A DNA stretch of 64,000 nt, taken from assembly GCF_018736145.1 (NCBI RefSeq), contig NZ_CP059997.1:9299501-9363500 (forward strand), given 5' to 3'. Positions 22,936-30,107 of this stretch are shown here, piece after piece (position 1 is the stretch's first letter; every line of letters begins with the position of its first letter). Source of the DNA: Amycolatopsis sp. CA-230715 (lineage in GTDB: Bacteria; Actinomycetota; Actinomycetes; Mycobacteriales; Pseudonocardiaceae). The notes beneath the pieces are model-generated. The model worked only from the letters and a program-made list of their open reading frames with translations, searched no databases and was not told the origin of the DNA. The position numbers and the translations under genes were made by a program.

Positions 22936-24387
22936 GTGACGCACAGGCACGAAGGCGAACCACTCGAGGTCCGCGGCGGAGCCGCGCCGCGCCTGCGCGC
23001 GTCCTGGCAGCGCAGCGCCCGGTACGGAGTGCCGGGCGACGAGGTCAAGCCCGTCTTCACCGGGTCCGTCGACACCGGATCGCTGCTGTACGAATGCGGC
23101 CACGAAGTGCTGCAGGGCCTACAGGCCACCCTCGCGAACGAGCCGATCAGCCTCATGCTCACCGACAGCGACGGCCTGGTGCTGAGCAGGCTGTGCGGCG
23201 ACACCGGGATCACCCGGTCACTCGACCGCGTACACCTCGCGCCCGGATTCTCCTACGCCGAAAGCAACGCGGGCACCAACGGCCTCGGCCTCGCGCTCGC
23301 CGATCGCGCGCCTTCGCTGGTCCGCGCCGACGAGCACTACTGCACGAGCCTGCGCGGCTACACGTGCGCGGCCGTGCCGGTCCTCGATCCCCTCACCGGT
23401 GCACTGGCGGGCAGCGTCAACCTGACGACCTGGTCCGAGCAGTCCCCCGACCTCCTGCTCGCGCTCGCCCAGACCGCGGCCGGGCACACCAGCGCGCTGA
23501 TGTTGTCGCGCGCTTCCGGGCGGCGGCCGCGCACCGGACCGCGGGGCGAGGTGTTCCGGCTCTACACCGAACGTCTCGACCCGCCGTACCTCTCGGCCTG
23601 CTGGGAACATCCCTTGCTCGAAGCCATGGAGGCGATGCGGCGCGGCCGGACCGTGGCCGTCGTCGGGGAACCCGGCGCGGGAAAGACGGCGCTGGCCGCC
23701 ATCGCGCGCCGGGAACTGCGCCCGCGCGAGCGCGTGCTCAACGCCCGGCCACCCGCGCCCGACGACGTGGAAACCTGGCTGACGGTATGGGCCCCCGAAT
23801 TGGGCAAGGACAGCACCTGCGTGATCGTGTCCGGAGTGGACGCACTACCCGCGTGGGCCGCGAACGAACTGGCACCGCGCTTCGGCGCACTGCGCCACGA
23901 CGCCGCGCCCGCGCCGTTCGTGTTCACCGCCGCGGACGCCAACGCGGTGCCGGAATCCTTGGTGCCGCTCGTGGACACCGTGGTGGAAGTGCCGCCGCTG
24001 CGGCTGCGCCCCGACGACATCCTGCCGCTCGCGCACCACTTCGCGCGTCGCACGCGGCGGCGGGACGTCACGTTCACCCCGGCCGCGGCCCGCGCGCTGA
24101 CCGCTTACGACTGGCCGGAGAACGTCAAGCAGCTGCGCCGCGTCGTCGGTGAGGCGGCGGGCCGTTCGGAAGTAGTGGACGCCCAGCACCTGTCCGCCGA
24201 GGTCTTCACCAGCGTCGGTCACCGCCTCAGCCGTTTGCAGGCCCTCGAACGCGACGAGATCGTCCGCTGCCTCGCCCAGCCGGGCGCCACGGTCGTCCGC
24301 GCGGCGGCGGAACTCGGTATGGGGCGCGCGACGATCTACCGCAAGATGGCCCAGTACGGGATCAAGTCGCGGCGGCTGCGTTCTTGA
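22936..24387 (+). CDS. GAF-AAA-Fis transcriptional regulator (AcoR/MimR-like)
   Basis: 483 residues, starting at a GTG with GGGAGG 5 nt upstream. The order is: N-terminal LRASWQRSARYGV motif of AcoR-type regulators; GAF domain (NAGTNGLGLAL, HYCTSLRGYTCAAVPV); a shortened AAA+ domain with Walker A GEPGAGKTAL and DWPENVKQLRR; and a Fis-type HTH (RAAAELGMGRATIYRKMAQYGI). It resembles sigma-54 activators but lacks the GAFTGA loop, as expected for actinobacteria, which have no sigma-54. Relatives activate acetoin or diiron monooxygenase genes in response to small molecules. Divergent transcription from the amidohydrolase operon and the shared dyad make that operon the likely target. The 3' end overlaps the convergent acetyltransferase gene by 26 nt. 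Confidence 0.85.
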   Translation: MTHRHEGEPLEVRGGAAPRLRASWQRSARYGVPGDEVKPVFTGSVDTGSLLYECGHEVLQGLQATLANEPISLMLTDSDGLVLSRLCGDTGITRSLDRVHLAPGFSYAESNAGTNGLGLALADRAPSLVRADEHYCTSLRGYTCAAVPVLDPLTGALAGSVNLTTWSEQSPDLLLALAQTAAGHTSALMLSRASGRRPRTGPRGEVFRLYTERLDPPYLSACWEHPLLEAMEAMRRGRTVAVVGEPGAGKTALAAIARRELRPRERVLNARPPAPDDVETWLTVWAPELGKDSTCVIVSGVDALPAWAANELAPRFGALRHDAAPAPFVFTAADANAVPESLVPLVDTVVEVPPLRLRPDDILPLAHHFARRTRRRDVTFTPAAARALTAYDWPENVKQLRRVVGEAAGRSEVVDAQHLSAEVFTSVGHRLSRLQALERDEIVRCLAQPGATVVRAAAELGMGRATIYRKMAQYGIKSRRLRS

Positions 24388-24961
24388 TTTCGTACTCGAC
24401 TTCGCCTTCGTCGATACCCGGAACCGGGTCGTCGATCGGCCCGTGGCAAGGGAAAGCGCGAGCGAAGGTCATCCCCACCGCCGCCATCGTCGCCCGCGAA
24501 GGCGTGTTGACGGCCATCGTCTGGGCGAAGATCCGGTCGAGGCCCATGTCCTCGAAGCCGTAGCGGATCAGCTCGCGCGAGCCTTCGCTGGCGTACCCGC
24601 GGCGCCAGTGCCTGCGCAGCAACCGGTAGCCGAGCTCCGCCTCGCCCTCGACCTTCGGCTGGTCCGGGCCGTTGGGCGGCCGCAGCAGCCACCAGCCGAC
24701 GAACTCGTCCCCGGCGAAGCCGACCCAGAAACCGAGCCCCGGCAGTTCGTTGGCGGAGGCCATTCGCCGCCGGTGGGACTGTTCCACCTCGTAGCGCGTG
24801 GCCGCCCGCCCGGTGAGGTAGTGCATGACCGCGGGATCGGCGTCCAGCTCGACCTCCAGTTTGAAGTGCTCGTCGGCCAGCGGCACCAGGCGAAGCCGTT
24901 CGGTCCGCAACGTCGGTGCTGTCCGGCTCGGAACGGGGGAACCGGTGCGGTCCGGTGTCAT
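24362..24961 (-). CDS. GNAT acetyltransferase (RimJ/RimL-like)
   Basis: 199 residues, ATG preceded by AAGGAGG. The opening TLRTERLRLVPLADEHF is typical of RimJ/RimL-type acetyltransferases. The core has GEAELGYRLLRRHWRRGYASEG (acetyl-CoA loop RRGYAS) followed by AVNTPSRATMAAVGM. Members acetylate N-termini of ribosomal proteins or small amines; the target here is unknown. It is convergent with the GAF/AAA regulator and overlaps its end by 26 nt. Confidence 0.87.
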   Translation of the reverse strand: MTPDRTGSPVPSRTAPTLRTERLRLVPLADEHFKLEVELDADPAVMHYLTGRAATRYEVEQSHRRRMASANELPGLGFWVGFAGDEFVGWWLLRPPNGPDQPKVEGEAELGYRLLRRHWRRGYASEGSRELIRYGFEDMGLDRIFAQTMAVNTPSRATMAAVGMTFARAFPCHGPIDDPVPGIDEGEVEYEIKNAAAAT

Positions 24962-25055
24962 GCAGGTACCTCCTTCGGCCGAGTGCCGAAGGTAGCCGCC
25001 GGACAACCGGAAACGAAACCGTTTTTCCTCCCTCGCTCGCGGGCGCGGCGATCCG

Positions 25056-25130
25056 TGCCCCGAAGGTGACTTTCGGGGCACGCGCAGCCGTGTCCGCGAA
25101 CCCGTGAGGGCCCCGAAAATCACTTCGGGG
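25056..25130. repeat. Pair of related CCCCGAA/TTCGGGG palindromes
   Basis: Two inverted repeats of the same design lie in the 239-bp gap upstream of the LysE gene. The first is TGCCCCGAA (25056-25064) and TTCGGGGCA (25072-25080), spacer 7. The second is CCCCGAA (25111-25117) and TTCGGGG (25124-25130), spacer 6, with a similar spacer sequence. They could be a dispersed palindromic repeat family, tandem terminators for upstream transcripts, or paired operators. Confidence 0.6.
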
Positions 25131-25200
25131 AAGGCTGCGGAACCGAGTACATTTCCGAAGTCCGCTTCGCGCCCCGCTCTCCGCATCGGAAAGGCCCTGA

Positions 25201-25839
25201 TTGAGCCACGCCACCCTGTTCAGCTTCGCCATCGCAGCACTCGTGATCAGCGTCGTCCCCGGACCCGACATGATGTTCATCATGGCCACCGGCATCACCG
25301 GCGGCCGCCGCGCCGGGGTGGTGTCCGCGCTCGGCGTTTCGGCGGGGCTGACGGTGCACACCGTGGCCGCCGCGTTCGGCCTCGGCGCGCTGCTTCGCGC
25401 CGCACCGTTCGTGCTGGACACCGTCCGCTGGCTCGGCGCCGCGTTCCTCCTGTACCTCGCGGTCACCGCGTTCCGCTCGGCGCGACGTCCGTCCACTGAG
25501 GACACTAGGCCGGTGCGGGCGAGGTCGTTGCGCCGCACGTTCGGCATGGCCGCGCTGACGAACCTGGCCAACCCCAAGGTCATCCTGTTCTACCTGGCGT
25601 TCTTTCCGCAGTTCCTCGACCAGCGGGCGGCCTGGCCGGTGACCGTGCAGTTCCTCGTGCTCGGCGCGATGCTCGTGGTGATCGGTTTCGTCGTCGACGC
25701 GAGCACCGGATTCGCCTCGGGCGCGCTGTCCGAAACGCTGCGGCGGCGGCCGGCCGTGCGCGGCTGGCTCGACCGGATTTCGGCCACCGTGTTCGCCGCG
25801 CTCGCCGTCCGGCTCGTCGTTTCCGGCCACGGAACCTGA
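25201..25839 (+). CDS. LysE/RhtB-family amino-acid exporter
   Basis: 212 residues with six likely membrane helices. The N-terminal VISVVPGPDMMFIMATGITGG is the family signature (PGPD motif), and NLANPKVILFYLAFFPQFL is the second conserved block. Family members export amino acids, homoserine lactones or similar small molecules across the inner membrane. The start is a TTG at 25201 with GGAAAGG upstream; the PGPD motif lies at about residue 20, as usual. No adjacent regulator of the LysG type is present. Confidence 0.88.
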   Translation: MSHATLFSFAIAALVISVVPGPDMMFIMATGITGGRRAGVVSALGVSAGLTVHTVAAAFGLGALLRAAPFVLDTVRWLGAAFLLYLAVTAFRSARRPSTEDTRPVRARSLRRTFGMAALTNLANPKVILFYLAFFPQFLDQRAAWPVTVQFLVLGAMLVVIGFVVDASTGFASGALSETLRRRPAVRGWLDRISATVFAALAVRLVVSGHGT

Positions 25840-25858
25840 CAGCGCGCGCTGCCGCCAT

Positions 25859-25872
25859 GTGGTCCAGACCAC
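25859..25872. promoter_or_regulatory. DasR-like (dre) site upstream of chitinase
   Basis: GTGGTC-CA-GACCAC is a near-palindrome with the core TGGTCCAGACCA. It is close to the DasR-responsive element known from streptomycetes (core TGGTCTAGACCA), which controls chitinase and N-acetylglucosamine genes. It lies about 120 bp before the GH19 chitinase start. A possible -10, TAGAGA (25889-25894), lies 17 bp downstream, so binding would cover the -35 region. Confidence 0.6.
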
Positions 25873-25991
25873 CTATGCGGTCCCACCGTAGAGACACCCG
25901 CGACCGCGCTGTGGCGTGATGGAGGCGGACCCGCTTGCCAGAGTCGCCTCGGGCTCGGGGTCCCCTCCATCCCCGACCCAGAGGAGCAGGC

Positions 25992-26726
25992 ATGGTCATC
26001 AAACGGGTACTGGCGGGTCTGGCCGCGCTCATCGCAGGCGGCACCGTGGCCGTCACCGCGGGCGGCCCCGCCACGGCTTCCCCGGCTCCGGCGGTGAGCC
26101 CGTCCGCCTCGTTCATCGTCAGCGAAGCCCAGTTCAACCAGATGTTCCCCAACCGGAACGCCTTCTACACCTACAGCGGCCTCACCGCCGCGCTCGACGC
26201 CTACCCCGGCTTCACCAACACCGGCAGCGAAGAGGTGAAGAAGCAGGAAGCGGCGGCGTTCCTGGCCAACGTCAGCCACGAAACCGGTGGCCTGGTGTAC
26301 ATAGTGGAGCAGAACACCGGGAACTACCCGCACTACTGCGACGCGACCAAGCCCTACGGGTGCCCCGCGGGCACCGCGGCCTACTACGGCCGCGGCCCGA
26401 TCCAGCTGAGCTGGAACTTCAACTACAAGACCGCGGGTGACGCGCTGGGCATCGATCTGCTGAACAACCCGAACCTGGTGCAGAACGACGCCGCGGTGTC
26501 GTGGAAAACCGGCCTCTGGTACTGGAACACCCAGAACGGGCCCGGCACGATGACCCCGCACGACGCCATGGTCAACCAGCGCGGCTTCGGCGAAACGATC
26601 CGCAGCATCAACGGTTCGATCGAGTGCAACGGCGGCAACCCCGGCCAGGTGCAGTCCAGGGTGGATCTCTACAAGAACTTCACCTCGGTACTCGGTGTCA
26701 GCCCAGGTGAGAACCTGAGCTGCTAA
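25992..26726 (+). CDS. Secreted GH19 chitinase
   Basis: 244 residues. Residues 1-30 are a Sec signal peptide (VLAGLAALIAGGTVAV, Ala-rich cleavage near ATASPAP). The mature part is a single GH19 catalytic domain: FIVSEAQFNQMFPNRNAFYTY, catalytic Glu97 in NVSHETGG, YYGRGPIQLSWNFNY, and a C-terminal SINGSIECNGG. It should hydrolyse beta-1,4 linkages in chitin with inversion. There is no carbohydrate-binding module, unlike many streptomycete GH19 enzymes. The ATG follows a GAGGAG site. A DasR-like element upstream fits induction by chitin breakdown products. Confidence 0.93.
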   Translation: MVIKRVLAGLAALIAGGTVAVTAGGPATASPAPAVSPSASFIVSEAQFNQMFPNRNAFYTYSGLTAALDAYPGFTNTGSEEVKKQEAAAFLANVSHETGGLVYIVEQNTGNYPHYCDATKPYGCPAGTAAYYGRGPIQLSWNFNYKTAGDALGIDLLNNPNLVQNDAAVSWKTGLWYWNTQNGPGTMTPHDAMVNQRGFGETIRSINGSIECNGGNPGQVQSRVDLYKNFTSVLGVSPGENLSC

Positions 26727-26765
26727 CAGGGCACGGGGGCCGGTCGCTTCGGCGGCTGGCCCTCG

Positions 26766-28007
26766 TCACCCGAGCGCGGCCGCGCGCAGGTCCGCGCGGC
26801 CACGAATGCCGAGCTTGCGGTACGTCCGTGACAGGTGCAGTTCCACGGTTCTCAGCGCCAGGAACAGCTTCGCGGCGATTTCCTTGTTGGAGTACCCCGC
26901 TCTCGCCAGCTTCGCGACCGCCGCCTCCCGATCGGTCAGCGCCGGGCCCCGGGGCGGTTCGGCCAGTTTCCGGCACTCCGCTCGCGCGCGGCGTGCGAGC
27001 GGTCCGTCCCCCACCGCCTCCGCCAACGTGGTGGCCTGCCGCAGGAACCGCGCCGCCGCCGCGGATTCGGCCCCACCGCCCAGCCTCGTCCCGAGCGCGC
27101 ACAGGACCTTGGCGTGTTCGGCCTTCGCCCGCGCCACTTCGAACAGCTGCGCCGCTTCGCGAAGGAGCTCCCCTTCGCGGCCACGCCCGTCGACCAGGGC
27201 GAGCACCGCCAGCGCGCACCCGACCGTGCGAGGTTCTCCCCAGTTCGCCGCGGCTCGGTATTCCGCACGGGCCAGCCTGGCGGCCAGCTCCACCTGATCC
27301 GCCCGTGCCGCACTCAGCGCGGCGAGGCTTCGCCACGGCAGTACCGCGGGGTTCCGCACCCGGTGGGCGGCCAGCAACCGGCCGCTCGCCGTCAACTCTT
27401 CGAGTGCCGCTGGAAAGTCACCTCGTGCGTGCGCGACCGCGCCGCGCGCCGCCAGCCACGCCGGGCGGCTGGTCCCGCCGTTCCGCGTCGCGGGGTCGAG
27501 ATCGTGTGCCGTCACCAGGTTCGCGGCCGCCCGCACTTCTCCCCGCGCGAGCAGCACGCCGATCACCTCGGTCACCGCGAGCAGGCGGACGACGGGCTCC
27601 GCGCCGGGAATGGTCACCGTCGCGAGCAGGTCGAGCGCCTCGTCGAAATCGCCGCGGCGGCGGGCGATCCGGCCGCGGAGGACCATGACCTCTTCGGCGA
27701 CGCGTCCCCGTGCCACCGCCCGGTGCGCCACCCGGCGGGCGGAAGCGTCCGCCACGTCCAGTTCACCCGCGCCGACCAGGGTCGTCAGTGCGCGCCAAGC
27801 GCACGCGGGACTTTCCTCGCAGCAGCCGCGGTCGAGCGCGCGTTCGGCGAGCGCCACCGCGTCGGCCCAGTCGTCCCCCGCCCGGAACGAGGACATCGCG
27901 AGCGAGGCAGGGCACGACGTCGTCGTGGTCCACTCGCGACGGAGGAAGTCCCTGGCCGCCGCGCCGCGCGCGGCGATCGTCGGGACGCCCACCGGAACCA
28001 CCGCCAT
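26766..28007 (-). CDS. TPR-LuxR (LAL-related) transcriptional regulator, copy 1
   Basis: 413 residues. The C-terminal LuxR HTH is clear: LTDREAAVAKLARAGYSNKE through RTVELHLSRTYRKLGI. The rest is helical TPR-like solenoid rich in Ala and Arg, resembling the C-terminal half of LAL regulators without the N-terminal P-loop ATPase. It is similar in layout to the gene at 28115 (both share the A-V-x-P-W-R-S region), so the two probably arose by duplication. It is convergent with the chitinase gene, and a DasR-like site sits at its own promoter, hinting at a role in the chitin/GlcNAc response. The target is unknown. Confidence 0.8.
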   Translation of the reverse strand: MAVVPVGVPTIAARGAAARDFLRREWTTTTSCPASLAMSSFRAGDDWADAVALAERALDRGCCEESPACAWRALTTLVGAGELDVADASARRVAHRAVARGRVAEEVMVLRGRIARRRGDFDEALDLLATVTIPGAEPVVRLLAVTEVIGVLLARGEVRAAANLVTAHDLDPATRNGGTSRPAWLAARGAVAHARGDFPAALEELTASGRLLAAHRVRNPAVLPWRSLAALSAARADQVELAARLARAEYRAAANWGEPRTVGCALAVLALVDGRGREGELLREAAQLFEVARAKAEHAKVLCALGTRLGGGAESAAAARFLRQATTLAEAVGDGPLARRARAECRKLAEPPRGPALTDREAAVAKLARAGYSNKEIAAKLFLALRTVELHLSRTYRKLGIRGRADLRAAALG

Positions 28008-28019
28008 CGCTGTTCCACT

Positions 28020-28047
28020 ACTGGTCTAGACCGGCATCGCGCAGTTT
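28020..28047 (-). promoter_or_regulatory. Promoter with DasR-like (dre) site upstream of LuxR copy 1
   Basis: ACTGGTCTAGACCGG (28020-28034) matches the DasR-responsive consensus at almost every position. It starts 13 bp upstream of the ATG at 28007. On the minus strand TAAACT (28042-28047) is a good -10, with a weak -35 TGGAAT 17 bp before it. Transcription would start inside the dre site, so a bound repressor would block it. Confidence 0.6.
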
Positions 28048-28086
28048 AGGCGGTTCGCGCACGCGATTCCATCTTTTCCCCTACCG

Positions 28087-28099
28087 GACAATAATTGTC
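28087..28099. promoter_or_regulatory. Palindrome GACAAT-A-ATTGTC
   Basis: A perfect 13-bp palindrome in an unusually AT-rich stretch between the two LuxR genes. It lies upstream of the copy-1 promoter and just after the stop of copy 2. It could be an operator for one of these regulators. No T-run or long stem is present, so it is not a strong terminator. Confidence 0.4.
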
Positions 28100-28114
28100 A
28101 TCGCGAATCCCCGT

Positions 28115-29272
28115 TCACGGCAGTGGCACCGGAATCGCGGTCAGCTCACCCCGACCACTGATCCCGAGCTTGCGGTACACGCTCGACAGGTGGAACTCGA
28201 CGGTCCTCAGCGTCACCGACTGCCGCTCGGCGATTTCCCGGTTTCCCTGCCCCGCCCGCGCGAGCGCGGCGATGCGGCGCTCCTGGCGCGTCAGCACCGC
28301 ACCGGGTCTCGCCACGCGCGCGGCGGCGGATCGCGCCACGACCGCCCACCGCCGGAACCCGGCTTCTTCCGCGGCCACCGCGATTTCCTCCAGTACCTCA
28401 ACGGTTTCCGGACCGGCTCCCAGCGCGAGCGCGAGATCGTACCGAGCGCCCAGCAGCTCACCGGAAACCGGACCGTCCGCGAGCAGGTCGACCGCGCGGC
28501 GGTACGCCGCCACGTCACCGCCCGAAACGACGGCGACCGCGTACGACGCGATCCCGTTCGCCCGAGCGGTGCCCCATCTTCGCGCCGCCGCGAATTCCTG
28601 GCGTGCCAACGCACCCGCCAAATCGCGCCTGCCGAGCGAATGCGCGCTCAACGCCGCTCGGGAACGCCACGGCGAAACGGCGGGATTCACCACACCCCGT
28701 TCGAGGAGTTCCCTTCCCGCGGCAAGGAAATCCTCGCAGGCGCTGGCCCAGTCCCCGTTCGCGAACCGCAGCGCGCCCCGCGCCACGAGCACTTCGCACC
28801 GCCCGGTGCCGCGCTCGACAAGGCCGTCGTGATCCTGGCTCACCAGGAGGTCCTGTGCTTCACCCAGTTCGCCGAGATCCACCAACGCGGCGATCCGCCA
28901 CGCCGTCGCCACCGCGCGCGACGACGGCGCGACACCGCGGTCCATCGCGTCCGCCAGCATCGCCGACGCACGGGCAGGGTCACCGCGTATCCACGCCAGC
29001 CGCCCGCCGAGAACCGTGAAAGCGCCAGCCCACCGTCCCGTTGCCGACGAACGCGCGTGATCGCAGTGCTCGGCCGCCTCGTCCACTTCCCCGGCGTAGG
29101 CGAGGACGAGCGCCGCGGACCACAGAGAACCGGGATCGCGCACCGATCCGAGCGCCCGTCTCGCCCCCGCGAGCGCCGCGGCGCGATCCGTGCCGCGGTT
29201 GGCGATCCGGACGGCGTCCAGTGCCGCGCCCGGCCCCGGCACGTGCACCGGGCCGATCGAGGTGCCACCCAT
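28115..29272 (-). CDS. TPR-LuxR (LAL-related) transcriptional regulator, copy 2
   Basis: About 385 residues from the ATG at 29272, which follows a GCGGAGG site by about 11 nt. The LuxR HTH is at the C-terminus: LTRQERRIAALARAGQGNRE through RTVEFHLSSVYRKLGI. The rest is a helical TPR-like solenoid, again without a P-loop domain. Layout and local motifs parallel the neighbouring copy 1. An in-frame extension upstream to 29473 exists but has no recognisable content and would cover the promoter described at 29348-29377, so it is rejected. Function is unknown beyond DNA binding. Confidence 0.78.
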   Translation of the reverse strand: MGGTSIGPVHVPGPGAALDAVRIANRGTDRAAALAGARRALGSVRDPGSLWSAALVLAYAGEVDEAAEHCDHARSSATGRWAGAFTVLGGRLAWIRGDPARASAMLADAMDRGVAPSSRAVATAWRIAALVDLGELGEAQDLLVSQDHDGLVERGTGRCEVLVARGALRFANGDWASACEDFLAAGRELLERGVVNPAVSPWRSRAALSAHSLGRRDLAGALARQEFAAARRWGTARANGIASYAVAVVSGGDVAAYRRAVDLLADGPVSGELLGARYDLALALGAGPETVEVLEEIAVAAEEAGFRRWAVVARSAAARVARPGAVLTRQERRIAALARAGQGNREIAERQSVTLRTVEFHLSSVYRKLGISGRGELTAIPVPLP

Positions 29273-29347
29273 CGCGTACGACACCTCCGCTCCGGGACGC
29301 CCTCGCCACCCGCGCCGATCATCCGGAGCGGATACGGATGACTGCGG

Positions 29348-29377
29348 ACTGTAAGAACGCGTGCTGGCGCTTGTCAA
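29348..29377 (-). promoter_or_regulatory. Housekeeping-type promoter for LuxR copy 2
   Basis: Reading the minus strand: TTGACA (29377-29372), 18-bp spacer, TACAGT (29353-29348). This is a close match to the actinobacterial principal sigma factor consensus. Transcription would start near 29341, giving a leader of about 70 nt before the ATG at 29272. Confidence 0.65.
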
Positions 29378-29566
29378 CACACTCGACGAGCACCGGGACA
29401 CCTGTTCACCACCGCTGCCCGAACGTCCCCGCCGGGTGACCGAATCTCGGCATCCGTCGCGCGGCGTGTTCACCCCGGCTGGTTTCGGTCACTCATCGAG
29501 AAGTGGCAAGATGCGTGGCTCGGGCCGCCCCGCGGCTCGTGTCGCACGCCGACAGGGAAGGTTTTC

Positions 29567-30067
29567 TTGAGCGCGCACACCACCCAGATGGACGATCTCC
29601 GGCTCGTGGCGCAGCCAAGCGCGGTCCCGTGCGCCGAGTTGTTCGTCCGCGTGATCCTCGCCGACTGGTCACTCCTGCCGATGCTGGACCAGGTCACCGC
29701 GACGACCGGCCGCCTCGTCGGCGCCGTCGTCGACGAGGGCACCCCGTCCCGCCCGGCGTTCCTCACCGTGCGACTGCGGTTGAGAGAGGACGCGCTGGTG
29801 ATCGAGGTCGACGACGACCTGCCCGATCCGGCGCCACCCCGGACCCGCCGCGGCGAACGGGTCGGCGTGGTGCCGAACCCGGCCGGTGGCCGGACCACGT
29901 GGTGCGAGCTGCCGCTGCCCGGCGGGCTCAACGCGGGCGCGGTGCGCCTCCCACACCGGAAGGAACGCCGCACCCTGGTGGACGAACCCGTGACCGGTGA
30001 GCCGGTCGCCGCGGATCCCGCCGTGCTCGAACGGTTGCTGGACCGCATGAGCGATTGGTCCGGCTGA
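29567..30067 (+). CDS. Degenerate HATPase-fold (anti-sigma/RsbW-like) protein
   Basis: 166 residues from a TTG start with AGGGAAGG upstream. The pattern LRLVAQPSAVPCAELFVRVILADW at the start, TTGRLVGAVVDEGT in the middle, and GRTTWCELPLP at the end follows the outline of the small histidine-kinase-like ATPases common in actinomycetes. The N-box normally reads LVTNAVxH; here it is replaced, and the glycine-rich ATP lid is weak, so ATP binding is doubtful. Such proteins act as anti-sigma factors or unknown regulators. It stands alone, without an obvious anti-anti-sigma partner. Confidence 0.5.
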   Translation: MSAHTTQMDDLRLVAQPSAVPCAELFVRVILADWSLLPMLDQVTATTGRLVGAVVDEGTPSRPAFLTVRLRLREDALVIEVDDDLPDPAPPRTRRGERVGVVPNPAGGRTTWCELPLPGGLNAGAVRLPHRKERRTLVDEPVTGEPVAADPAVLERLLDRMSDWSG

Positions 30068-30107
30068 GCGGAATCCCCCGCGGTCGCGTGCGTGCCAGGA
30101 TGGGGCC

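Noticed and set aside
22936..24387. Regulator considered as a true sigma-54 activator
   Set aside because: The GAFTGA loop is absent and the AAA region is short; only the general architecture is shared.
28115..29473. A longer N-terminus for LuxR copy 2 up to 29473
   Set aside because: The extra codons have no recognisable content and would cover a consensus promoter; the ATG at 29272 has a ribosome site.
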